DNA from: Neotamlana sedimentorum
GTDB lineage: Bacteria > Bacteroidota > Bacteroidia > Flavobacteriales > Flavobacteriaceae
Length of the DNA stretch: 64,000 bases
NCBI RefSeq assembly: GCF_000943565.1
Contig: NZ_JTDW01000011.1
Coordinates: forward strand, 26,169-90,168
Direction: 5' to 3'
The translations under genes were made by a program, and so were the position numbers. Below are positions 47,828-60,800 of the stretch, in pieces; within the stretch, counting starts at the first letter, position 1, and every line of letters begins with the position of its first letter. The notes beneath the pieces are model-generated. The model saw nothing but the letters and a program-made list of their open reading frames with translations, was not told where the DNA came from and did not search any database.

Positions 47828-48805
47828 TTACTTATGCACTGCACTCTGCACACATGGGCAATTACTAATGCCTTGTAAAAAGTCTAAACCAATAGTAACC
47901 ACGTGCGTACCAGAGTTATAACTTGCCAAATCGTTCATAGTAACTTGATAAGCATAACCAAAATATAAAACCGATTTTTTAAATCCAAGCATAGGTCCAA
48001 TATTAAGTGGTTTTAAAAACTGATCGTTTAAGTAACGGTACGATATGCCGCCCCAAATATAATCTTCGTTGCGATTATATTTTCTAACCTTAAAATTAAC
48101 ATCGGTGCTCGAACGACGATCACTTGCAAAAAATTGATAAAATACCGAAGGTTCAAATTCCAATCCACTTTTATTAGGTCCTGGAATTGTATACCCTGAG
48201 TACACTTGAAAATTCAAAAGTAAATTCGGTTCCAATTCGGTAATTTCATCTTCTAAATCTTTACTAAGAATGTTGTTCGCATTAAAACTTAAGAAGAAAC
48301 CTTTTAATCTAAACAATGCACCAACATCAAAATTATTATTTCCTCGTCGTCTATCATCCATTAAAGCTGGCAAACCGGTTGGGTTTTGGTTAGCCGCATT
48401 AATTTTTTCTACTGCAATTCTAAAACTATTAAAATTATAAGATATACCTAAAGACAAATACATTTTACGGTAATAATCTAAAGTAAGGTGATGTGCAAAC
48501 GAAAATTTTGCACCAGTTTGTAAGGTATAGCCGTTTTTATCGTTGTAAAACGACAACCCTAAACCCGAACGATTAGAAATTCTAAAATCACCATAAATAG
48601 ATTGGTTATCGGGTGCATCTTTAATTCCAACCCATTGAGTTAAAGCGTTAGCCCTAATTTTTAAATTATCGCCAATACCAGCATACGTAGGCGAAACCAC
48701 AAAGTTATTATCTGCCAGATATTGTGTAAATACTGGTAAATTTAATTCTTGTGCATAGCCTTTAATTAAGACTATAAAAAGTAAATATGCTATTAATTTT
48801 TTCAT
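47828..48805 (-). CDS. PorP/SprF family type IX secretion outer-membrane protein
   Basis: 325 residues: signal peptide (to GYAQ), then the family start LNLPVFTQYLADNNFVVSPTYAGIGDNLKIRANALTQWVGIKDAPDNQSIYGDF, typical PorP/SprF motifs (NRSGLGLSFYNDKNGYTLQTGAKFSFAHHL; FDVGALFRLKGFFLSFNANNI; GYAYQVTMNDLASYNSGTHVVTIGLDF). These barrels work with the type IX machinery to export or tether specific type B substrates; SprF is needed for SprB export in Flavobacterium johnsoniae. It starts 6 bp after the giant gene's stop, so the two form a substrate-partner pair. Confidence 0.93.
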   Translation of the reverse strand: MKKLIAYLLFIVLIKGYAQELNLPVFTQYLADNNFVVSPTYAGIGDNLKIRANALTQWVGIKDAPDNQSIYGDFRISNRSGLGLSFYNDKNGYTLQTGAKFSFAHHLTLDYYRKMYLSLGISYNFNSFRIAVEKINAANQNPTGLPALMDDRRRGNNNFDVGALFRLKGFFLSFNANNILSKDLEDEITELEPNLLLNFQVYSGYTIPGPNKSGLEFEPSVFYQFFASDRRSSTDVNFKVRKYNRNEDYIWGGISYRYLNDQFLKPLNIGPMLGFKKSVLYFGYAYQVTMNDLASYNSGTHVVTIGLDFLQGISNCPCVQSAVHK

Positions 48806-48811
48806 AACCTA

Positions 48812-51800
48812 TTATCTGTATAAGGTAAAATGTCCAACAAAACTTCTGTTATCCTTACTATCGTTAAGCTTTACAACATACCAATAATCACCTGTTGGTA
48901 ATGGTTTGCCTTTGTAATTACCATCCCATGTGTCATTTGCACCTAAGGTTGCTACTTTTCGCCCATATCTATCAAAAATATCGAAAGTAATATTTGGATA
49001 TTGTCCTACACAACCTGGTCCCCATGTATCTAAATCATTATCATTATTTGGAGTAAAGTAATTAGGGATACAAACATCTATAAACTCAAAATATGCAGTA
49101 GCACTAACTACGCAACCATTACTATCGGTTACAGTTACAGTATAATCGCCAGAAGCTCTTATAAAGTAAGTATTATCGCTTCCTTGGTTATCACCATTTA
49201 ATGAAAACTCATAATTTCCAGAACCGCCAGTTGCAGTTGCAACAATTTCGTTCATATCGCCTTGAGCGAGTGAAACCGCTAATGGGTTGTAGTTTTCAAT
49301 TTCGAAATCTATGATCTCTTCACAGGTGTTTGAATGTCTTACCGTAATAAAATGTATACCTGCTGCAAGATCAGTAAATAAGTTATCTGTTTGATAAGTA
49401 CCGCCATCTAAAGAATAATCTATTTCTGTTAAATCAATTTCTGTATCATCTACATTTACTATAACCATGTTACTTGTAGCATCTATACCATTAGTACAGT
49501 ACTCTATTTCAAGATCGGCTATGATTTCTACAGATTCAGGGAATGTTATATTCCATTCTGATTCACATCCATTAGAATCAATAACATATACAATATGATC
49601 GCCTCCTGATAAACCTGTAAAATCAAATTGAGTTTGAGTAGCTGTCCCTGTAAAGTAACTTCCGTTTACATCATCTAGAGTAACGCTATATGGCATTTCT
49701 CCCCCTGTGATTTCTATACTAAATTCACCATCTTGATCTCCTGTACACGCTTCTGGATAAATTGAATCTGGTACAATACTTATAAATACTACTGCTGGTT
49801 CGGTAACGGTAAAATCGTACAGTACAAAACATCCTAGTTCATCTTGAACAATAGCCTGATATGTGCCTGGTGATAAATCTGTAAAGATTGGTGTATCGAA
49901 AAACTGGTCTAATCTTGGCGAAATAGCATATTTTATTTGTCCTGTTCCGCCAGAGGCCATAATCTCTAACATACCATCATTACCGCCTGCGCAAAGTACA
50001 TTGGTAACATCAAAAACTGCTGTTAATGCTTCATCTGGTTCAGTAATTTCAACTAATGCGCTTGTTTCTAAACAATCTCCACTATTTACTCTTACTTGAT
50101 AAATCCCTGCTGGTAATTCTGTAAAAACACCTGGACTATCTTGGGTTACTGGAGTTATTGCATTTCCAGAGCTATCTTCTAAAGTATAAATATAATTTCC
50201 TAGACCACCTTGTGCTGTTGCTATTATAACACCTGTTTGGTCTCCATTACAGTTAATAGTAGCATTTTCGACATCAATATCAATTTCTAAATCTGGTAAA
50301 GGATCTATTGTAATTTCATTGGAAACATTCGAGGTACACGCATTAGCATCGCGCACATAATACTGATAGGTTCCTGGGGTTACAGCAAATGTCGTTGACG
50401 TTGCAAATGTGCCTAAAATTATTGCAAAATCTGATGTTTCACTGTATTCATAACTTCCTGTTCCACCCGTTGCATTTAATGTTAACGTGGCATCGGTTGT
50501 ACATGTTTGTGTAGTTGTTGTTACTAAACTTGCCATAACTTCATCCGGCTGTGTTATGATTATATCTGCTGATGTGCCTACACAATTATAACCATCGGTA
50601 ACAGTTATATTGTATGTACCAGCAGCTAAACCATCAAACACTGGAGTGATTTGAGGTCCAGAACTACTTACTGTTGGCGATAACATATTTAATGTATAAC
50701 TATAATTACTGCCTTGGCCTCCAATGGCTGATACAGTAATTCTACCATCTGAGTCTCCATAACAATCTAGCATGGTTGCATCTGCTGTAGCAGTTACTAC
50801 AATTGGATCTGGATTTACTAAGACAACATTAACTGAAGCAATACAACCCGAAGCATCTCTCACACTAACTATATAATCGTTAGCTACTAAATCTTCAAAA
50901 GTGGTTTCACTTCCGTAAGGTACTATTATGGTTCCTGTTAAAGTTTCTAACTGATATTCATAATCTAACCAACCTCCTGAAGCTACTACAGAAATTGAAC
51001 CGTCGTTATTTCCAGAAACACAAGTTATTTCAGTATGTGTTTCAGTAATTGTTAATGCCTCTGTTGGTGCATCAATTGTAAAGTTTTGCGAAACTGTACA
51101 ATAAGGCGCATTTGTTAGATTAGCTGTTATTGTGTATGTACCAGATGCCAATCCGCTAATTGTTGTTGGACCTGCATTTGCAACAGTTCCTGTAGTTACA
51201 GTTGCTCCTGTACTATCGAAAACTGTGTAGCTAAAGGCTCCAGATTCATCTGTAGGCGTTGGTACTCTATCTATAAATGTAACATCTACACTTCCATCGG
51301 CATCGCTAAAACAAGTTACGTTAACAACAGAATCCACTTCTAAATCAAAAGTATTAGGGTCATTTACATAATGTATAGTTTCTAAAGTACAATTAGTATC
51401 TAAGTTTATAACAGTTATGGAATAATTACCTATTGGTAAACCTGTAAACACGCCTGTTGTATTTGTTTGATTATAAACACCACCATATACGCCTGCTGCA
51501 TCAATATCCTGAACTGTAAACTCTAAATTTGTTGGTGCTGGCCCTGTTGAGTTAACAGTTACAGTAATATCTTCATCGTTAGTACAAGTAATTGCATTAT
51601 CAACAGTTACATCTATACTTTCTAAAGATGTAAAAGGAGAAATTGTAGCTGTAGTACTTCCTACACAACCATTATCGTCATATACATTAATAGTGTAAGT
51701 ACCACCTGAGAAATCAGATTCAGTATAAGAAGTATTAGCTCCATATTGTACAACATTACCTGATTTTATGAATTCGTAAATTGTATAGTTTGAAGACCCT

Positions 51801-54800
51801 CCTGTTACATTTGTTACAGTTATTGAAGCATAATTAACCGCATTTACACCTATATTACATGCATACTCTACAACTGTTGGTGCAGCTACCGTTATGGTGT
51901 TAGGTTCGTTAACTACTACATTTGCAGTTTCAACACAACCTCTACCTGAATTAACTTGTACTGTATAAGTTCCTGCACTTAAACCTGTAAATACATTTGA
52001 TGTTTGAGCTGCCACAACAATTGGTGCTGTTATTTCATATGTATAAATTGGGTTATCATTACTTGCTGGTAAATCTACAGTAATAGTACCATCGCTACCA
52101 CCATTACAACTTACATCGGTAGATGAAGCATTAAAGGTTACTGGAGTTGCTGCTTCTACTGTAATAGACGCACTATTTGTACACGTGGTAACATCATCTG
52201 TAACTGTAATAGTATAGGTTCCTGATGGCACACCAGAAAACACGTTTCCACTCAAACTTATAGTCGCTGGACTTGGACTAATTGTGTAACTATAGGTTCC
52301 TGAACCACCAGTTGCATTTACTGTAATTACACCATCATCATCAGTACAAGAAGGTACTGTTGTTAATTCTGGAGTAATACCTAGAGCATTATAAATTTCT
52401 ATAGTGTTTGTACTTGTAGCTGTACACCCATTAGCATCTTTTACAGTAACAGCATATGTTCCTGGCGCATTTACTGTAAACGTATCGCTTGTTTGATAAG
52501 AATTCCCACCATCAATACTATATTCAAAAGGAGCTATTCCTGTTGTATTTGAAACTGTAAATGTATATGGATCTCCTGTTAAGTTACATTGATTAGATGC
52601 AAAACTTGGTAAGGTAACCGTTGGCAGTGGATCTGTTGTAATAGTAACATCAATCATTGCCGGACAATTATTCACATCCAATGCATAAACATCCCAGTTC
52701 AAGTTTACAAAAGCATCTAAAATAGCTGAATCACTATTAGTGTAATCTCCAGATACAGGAGTAACGCCATCTTCTACAAAAGCATAGGTATAAGGAGCTG
52801 TTCCTCCACTTGCACTTACAGTTACTTGAGCTCCTGTGTTACAAGTTGCATTTATATTACTTGTTTCTGCTAACGAAACTGTTGTTGGTTCTGATACTGT
52901 TATAGATGACGTTGCTGTACAACCTGTAACTTCATCTGTAATATCAATAGTATTTGTTCCGGTTAGCAAGCCTGTTAATACAATATCACTTATTGTTTGA
53001 GCTGTAATTACGGTTGTTCCTCCATCTAAAGAATAACTATAAGTACTGCTAAAGTTTGAAACTGTAAAAGTAACTTCTCCATCGGTACTTCCGTTACAAC
53101 TTACATCTGATACTAATAAGCCAGAAACAGTAATATTTGTAACAGGATTAACTGTATATGATTCTTGATAAGTACAACCATTGGCATCGGTTACTTCGAA
53201 CAAATAGGTATCTGGTAAAAGACCTGTGTATGTTCCTGTAGAATCGCCGGTTGTATTAGAGGTTGCACTTGCTGGCTCTAAAATAGCATAACTTACTGGC
53301 ATTACTCCTCCTGTAGTTGTAAGTGTAACATCACTTGTAGTATTAATACACGTAATATCGGTTGAAGAAAAGTTCAAATCCGTTGGTGGATTTAATGCTG
53401 GTACATTTTGAGTTTCAGTTGCACTTAAACATCCATTACTGTCCATTACAACTAAAAACACATCACCTGGTGTGTTGGTAGTATAAATATTGTTTGATGA
53501 AAATGATGTACCTCCATCAAAGCTATACGTATATGGCGATGTACCTCCACTAGCCGTTACGGTAATTGTAGCTGCCTGAGATGCATTTGAAGCATCACAA
53601 GTTAAACCTTGAGTTAAAGTAGGACTAGCGACGACTATAGTTGGCTCAATTAATGTAACAGAAACTGGTGATGACACACAAGATTTATTGTCTCTTACAA
53701 TAACACTATATGTATTTGGTGCTAAACCAGTAAATACATTAGAAGTTAAAAATGTTGTACCGCCATCAATACTATATTCATAAGGACCTTCAGTTCCTGA
53801 AGCTGTTACTGTAATAGTACCATCACTTCCACCGTTACAACTTATATCTGTATGAATTTCTGTTGCTACTGGTGTCCCTAAAGGGTCTAAAGTTATTATA
53901 TTAGATGTAGCTTGACATGATTGACTATTTGTAACTCTAAATTCGTAAGTTCCAGATGTTGTAACAGTATAAGTATTACTAGCTATAACCGCGAATGTTC
54001 CACCATTTATACTTACCTCATAAGTATATGGGCCTACACCAGTGCCTCCACTTGGTGTTAAAACTATAGTTCCGTCTGGTGTTATAGTACAGTCTAAATC
54101 TTTAGTTAAATCTGCATCCAATTGTAATTGAGGCTCTACCGTATATGTTGTAGAGGCAATACAACCATTGTCATCTTGAATACTCAAAGTATATGTTCCA
54201 GGAGTATTTAATGTAAAATTCGGATCGTTTTGGTAAGCACCACCTATACTATAGGTTGCATTACCATTATAAGTTGTACCCGTTATTGTAATTGATATTG
54301 GGCTACCAACATAACATTGTGAAGCTAACGTATTAATAGTTGGCTCTGCATCTCTTGGTAAGTATATAGTATCAAATTGTACACAACCATAAGCATCGCG
54401 AACATAAATATCGTAAGTTTCATCACCAGCCAAGTTAAAAGCATTAGTCGTTGACCAGTTTCCTGGAACAACAGCATTTCCTGTGACTACAGCTTGATAT
54501 TCGTAAGGCCCAGTTCCGTTACTAGCCGTAGCAACGATTGTTCCTAAATCGTTACAATTAGCATTTTCTGAAACCATAGCTGTTACCGATAATAAAATAG
54601 CAGATTCTGTAATATTAAATTCAGTACTAACTACACTACAACCTGCATTAGTCGCTCCTGCATCTTCTGTAATTACAATAATATAATTTCCAAAATCCAA
54701 TGCACCTATATTAGTCACCGAAAAAGTACCATTAGCAGGAACCGTTCCAGTCCCAGAAATACCTGTAGAATTTAGAGATAATGATTCCCTAATTTCATAA

Positions 54801-57800
54801 GTTACATCTGTTGGCACTCCATAGATACTGGAAATATCAAAACTTACTGTTCCATCTGCACTACCTGTACATGTTATATTGTTAGGCACTACATTTGTTG
54901 CTGTTAAAGTTGAATTAGTTGGAATAGGAATATCTGCCTGTTCATAATAGTAGCACATAGTCGCTTCATCATAAACCACGAAAGTATACGTTGCACCAGG
55001 TACTAAATTGGTGAAAGTTGTTTGTCCAGGTGCATGTTCATCTTGCCATGGTGCAGTCGTTGGCGCAGTGTATACCATACCACTACCAGTATAAATAGCG
55101 AAATGGAATGGTCCAGAACCTGTTAACGGTGTTCCTATTGCTACTGTAGCAGAACCACCTGTTGAACAATCTGCTGGAGGCGCAATTACAGAAATATCTA
55201 AATCGTCTGGAGGAGAGGCAACAAGTATATTTTGTACCATGGCAGTACACCCATTTGTATCTGTTATAATAATTTCATATAATCCAAAGTCAACTACTTC
55301 AAAAACTACAGAAGAACCCGTTTGATTGGTAATAGCATTGTCATAACCATTTACACCAGTTACGTGATAAGTGTAATTAGGTGTGCCTCCAGAAACTGAA
55401 TTAATAGTAATAGTTCCTAAAGAAACACCCCCTGCCCCACAAGTAATAGGTGTAACGGTATAAGACAAACTAACTGGTGCTGGCTCAGTAATAGTAATGG
55501 TGTCAGTATCAGTACACCCTTTAGAATCTGTAACTGTTATCGTGTAATTACCTGCTGCTAAACCAGCTGTTTGAGTTCCATAATCGGTTCCTGTAGTATT
55601 ATTAAAAACATTAATTACATAAGGAGGTGTTCCTAAAGTGGAATTAATGGTTACATCGATAGCAGCGTTCGACTCACCGCTACAAGTAATAAATGCTGTT
55701 TGAGTTACTAAAGTAATATCTGGGTTAATAGGATTAGTAACTGTAACATCGTTAGTTTCAACAGAACAATTGTTTGAATCTGTTATTCTAAATCTGTATG
55801 TACCAGCAACCGATGTATTATATGTAAATGAATTACCTACTGGAGTTGGTGTTAAAACTGTATAAGTTGTACCACCATCTACAGATATTTCATAAGTAGT
55901 ATATGAAGCTGAACCACCTGAAATATTTACATCAATTGTGGCATCTGTTGGAACTACACATGTTATATCTTTTGTTAATAAAGCATCTGCTTGTAGCTGT
56001 GGGTTTACTACTAAAGTTTGTGATGCTGTACAACCATTTCCATCTTGTATGGTAAAGGTATATGTTCCTGGTGACGTTATTGTAAATGATGGACTTACTT
56101 GAAAGCCAGAGCCCATGCTATACATTGCTGTACCTACTGATACAGTTCCAATTAAGTTAACAGTTAAATCGTTACCAACATAACATTGTGGAGTTATCGG
56201 GTCTAAAGTTGGTTGAGCATCTGCTATAATTGTAACTGTTGTAAATGTAATACAATCATTGTTGTCTTTTACATAAACATCCCAAGTTAAATCTGCGGCA
56301 GAATTAGTATCTACTGTTACAACATTATTACTAGAATAAGATGCTAATGCTGGTGCTGATGCTCCTGAAATAACTGCTGCATATGTATAATTTGGTGTTC
56401 CTCCTGAAGCTGATACCGTAATTTGAGATGTATCATCATCACAATAAACATTTGTGGTTGTTGCCGATAAAGTTAGAGCATTAGCTGGTTGTGAAACAAT
56501 AACGGAAGCTGTATCTGTACATCCCGTAGCGTCATCAGTCACTTCAATTGTATAAGTACCTGACGCTAATCCTGTTAAAGGTATTGAATTTGCGGTTTGT
56601 CCTGTTATAACAGTTGTACCACCATCTAGTGTGTAGCTATAAGAACCTCCAAAATTAGATATGCTAAATGTAACTGCTCCAGTTGAGTCTCCAAAACAAG
56701 CCACATCGGTATTTAAATTTCCTGTTGCAACAATATTTGTTACCGGTGAAACAGTAAATGATTCTTCGTAATAACAATTATTTTCGTCAGTTACTCTAAA
56801 TATATAAGTATCTGGCGCTAAACCTGTAAAAGTACCTGTTGCAGCTCCTGTGGTATTTGAAGTTGCACTTGCAGGAGATTGTATAGAGTAAGTTAACACA
56901 CCAACTCCATCTGTTGCTGTTAATGTAACATCGCTTGTTGTAGCTAAACATGTTACTGTTGTTGCAGAAAATGCAATATCTGAAGGAGGATTTAATGCGG
57001 TTAGCGTAACACTATCGCTAAACACACATCCGTTTGCATCTCTTACAGAATAAGTTATAGTTTGATCGCTACCATTATCATTAATAGTTAAGGTATTTGT
57101 TGCAGAATAGTTAGATCCATTAAAACTATATGAATATGGTGAAGTTCCTGTAGTCGGAATATTAATAGTTATTTGAGCAGATTCAAAAGTATTAGAAACA
57201 CTACATGAAAACTCTGTAACAGTATGCGTTGTTGTTAATGTTACTGGTGCTGTTAATGTTACAGAACCATCATAAATACAACCATTAGCATCTCTTACTT
57301 GATAAGCATATGTTCCTTCTGATAAATTTTCGTATAACGAGGTTGTTGTAAAACCTGCTGAATCAAAATTATATTCATATGGTGCAGTTCCACTTGATGC
57401 TACAATTTGTACAGAACCATTAGAATCACCATTACATAAAGGATTAACTGTTGTTTCAGTAGCCGTAGGATTTGTTATCGGGTTAATAACAACTGAAGCC
57501 TCTGCTATACAATTCTCTGCATCTGTAATTCTAAAATAATATGTTCCATCGGCAGAGACAGAGTAAGTAAATGGACTTGCAGACGGTGTTGGAGTTATTG
57601 CTGTATAAGTTGTTCCGTCTGTAGAAACTTCATAACTAGCATAAGGTGTGTAACCTCCTGTATAACTAATCTCGATTTCTGCATCTGGTGACGTTGTACA
57701 ATCTAATCCTTTTGTTACAGCAGCATTTAATTGTAATTCTGGTTCAATTGTTTCTGTACCTAAAGCGAAAGTACAACCGTTAGAATCTCTAACAATTATA

Positions 57801-60800
57801 TCGTAATTACCTGGTGTTAAATTACTAAACACATTATTTGATGTAAACGCACCACCGTTTATATTATACTCATAAGGCGATAAACCTCCTGAAGCATTCA
57901 CCTCTAGGGTAACACCTGTGTTGGCATCATAACAATAACCTGTTGTAACATCTATTGTAGCAGTTGGCCCCGTTGGATCAGTTATGTTTACTGGTGTTGT
58001 AGTTGTACAGCCGTGTGCATCTGTTACTCTTACTACATAATTCCCTGCAACTACATCTGTTAAAATACCGTTTGCTGCGAATGTAGCTACTAAATTTAAT
58101 GTGGTATCTTCTAATAATTCATATGAGTATGCTGCTGTTCCTCCTGTAGAAGAAGCTTCAAGTGTTGCTCCATTTAAACAAGTTGGAGATGTAACATCTA
58201 TATTTAATGTTATTGGTGTAGGCTCTGAAATTTCTTGAGTAAAAGCGAATTCACATGTATCTGAAGCATCATCATATCTAATTTGAACATCATAAACTGC
58301 TGCAGACAAACCTGTTATTGTATATGGAGATGTCGTTTCTGTTACCCAAGTTACTCCACCATCTATGGAATACTGATAACCATTGGTAGTATCAAAATTT
58401 TCAGCGGCTATTGTTATTTCTCCATCTGAAGCACCAGAACATGAAACATCACTAAACCCTGTTAAATCTGCGGTAAACGCATTTCCCGAATCTACTACAA
58501 AAGGGAAATCTACTTCTGTTGTACAAGAAACAGGTAATTGATATACACTAATATCATCAATTGCTAAATCGTTACCACTCACTCCAAAGATATTCGTTCT
58601 AATTACAAAATCTAACGTTGTATTTGCACCAGGGTTTAATTCTAAATTAAACTCATTCCATTGTTCATTATTATCAATATTACCAGTGGTTACCGAAGAC
58701 ACTATATTTCCTGTAGAAGGATCTAAAACTGCTAACAATAAATCCGGCTCAATAATATTACTATTAGATTTTACAACATTAGCAACATATAACCTCACCC
58801 TAACAGGCTGATTAGGAATAATATCTGTAATTTCTTTTTTATAAAAATTATCATCTAAAGAAATTCCTGCAGTTGTAGAAGGGTCTCCTATATTTACCAA
58901 TAAATATCTACCAAAATTAGAGCGATCTCCTGAGGTATGATCTACTGGATTCCACCAAGCTCCAAAAGGGCTTTCAATATTATAAGTAACCGAATATTCT
59001 CCATCATTCACGCTAATATTACCTCGACCGTCTCCAGGTCTTTGCTGTGATTCGAAAAGATAAAAATCTATTCCAGGTGATTCGACGTTTAATTGACCAA
59101 AACCAAAATCTTCTGTTAATAAATTACTATATGTTGGCACATTATTTAATTCGTAACCAACAGTAATAACGTGTGATCCTTCAGAAACATCTAAAAAAGT
59201 TTTTGGATCTGCAAGATTAGTATTTTCAACACCGTCAAGATAATAAGTGTATTTGAAATTATTACTACCTTCATTAGTAACCGTTACAGTTGCATTAGCA
59301 GAACCATCACAATTAAAATCTGGAGTACTAATAGAAATGGTTGGTTCAACAGGTTCTGAATCTAAAACTATTTCCGGCATAGCAGTTATACATCCAGCAC
59401 TATCCCTAACATATAATGTATACGTTCCTGGAATTACATAAGATTCATTAGTACTTACCCATGTCGCTTGGTTATCAAAACTATACTCGTATGGTGGTGT
59501 TCCTCCTTGCGGATTAGTAATACGAACTCGACCTTCTCCTGAAGGTCCACAACCTGCTAATTCCGATACACCACTTGAGGCTGTTAACGCATTATCTGGT
59601 TGTGTTATAGTTATATCTTGACTATCACTTAAACATTCTACACCATTTAAAGTATACCTAACCAATGCTGTATAATCACCTGCAATTAAATTTGAAAAAG
59701 TAGACGATGCGCTATAAGTAGCTCCATTATCTATACTATACTCAACTGCAAAACCATTGGCATCTGCCACGTTAAAAACAATTTCCCCAGTATTATCGTT
59801 ATAACATAGTATGTTACTTGATGACACTGTATATGAAGGAACATCTATAGCATCAACAGTTATGCTAGTTTCTGCTGAACAGTTGTTATAATCTACTACT
59901 GTAATATTATAAGTTCCAGCACTAGTTACAGGATAAGTTGCAGTTCCTTGAAAAACAGTTGTACTATTTATAAAATATGCATATGGTGGTGTTCCTCCAA
60001 CAGGATAAATTGTTATTTCCCCATCGGTACAAGTTAAAGGCGTGGTTAATGCTGCTGTTACTGTTAACTCTTCAGGATTAATAATCTCAATATCTTCCGA
60101 ATGGAAACAACCATCATCAGAAGATATATTTACGGTATAATTTCCAGGATTTAAATCACTAAAGGTGTGGTCATTATCGTTTATTGGTCCAACACTATTA
60201 ACTAATGTAGCACCTTCATATATAGAAAAGTAATATTGAGGACGCACATCGTTTGCAGCTAACACAACAGTACCTAAATCACCATAACATAATGGCTGTT
60301 CAATAATTATAGAAGCTGTAAAATCGCGTTCGCGAACTTGAACATCTGGAACTGTAAAAATACATGGATTTGGAGTTACACCTATTTGTCTTATATAAAC
60401 CTCATATAAGGCAGCTGTTGTTACAGTAAACACATTACTTTCTTGGTAGTTAACACCATCAATACTATACTCATAACCACTTGGTACACCGCCTACTCTA
60501 ATTTCGCCTGGGGTTGTACAATAAATATCTCTAGCTGTTACATTTGGATCTAAAATATTGGTATAAACATTAAAATAGAATTGATTAAAACAACCACCGT
60601 CATAATTTAATGTTAATCGATATTGTCCGTCGGTATTGATAGTAAAATCTGTACCAGAGGCTACCTGGTTCCATGTACAAGCTGCATCTTCGTTAGCACA
60701 ATCTTGATTTGCTACGGCAGTACAACTACTTTCGTCTAACTTTTCCCAAATTATAGAAGTAGTATCTGTAATTCCTGTTTCTATAAGTCTAGTATCGTTT

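Larger units (their letters stand above)
49100..60560 (-). repeat. SprB repeat array inside the giant gene
   Basis: Roughly 70-100-residue units, each with a Cys-x-G/D core, a GGTxPYxYS strand pair and an ending xYxVxVxDxxGC. Successive units are diverged in DNA, so it is a protein-level repeat rather than a recent DNA satellite. Paired cysteines per unit suggest one disulfide each. Confidence 0.85.

Noticed and set aside
49100..60560. Repeats as a CRISPR array or DNA satellite.
   Set aside because: Repeats are protein-level, in one uninterrupted frame, with no fixed-length DNA repeat/spacer structure.
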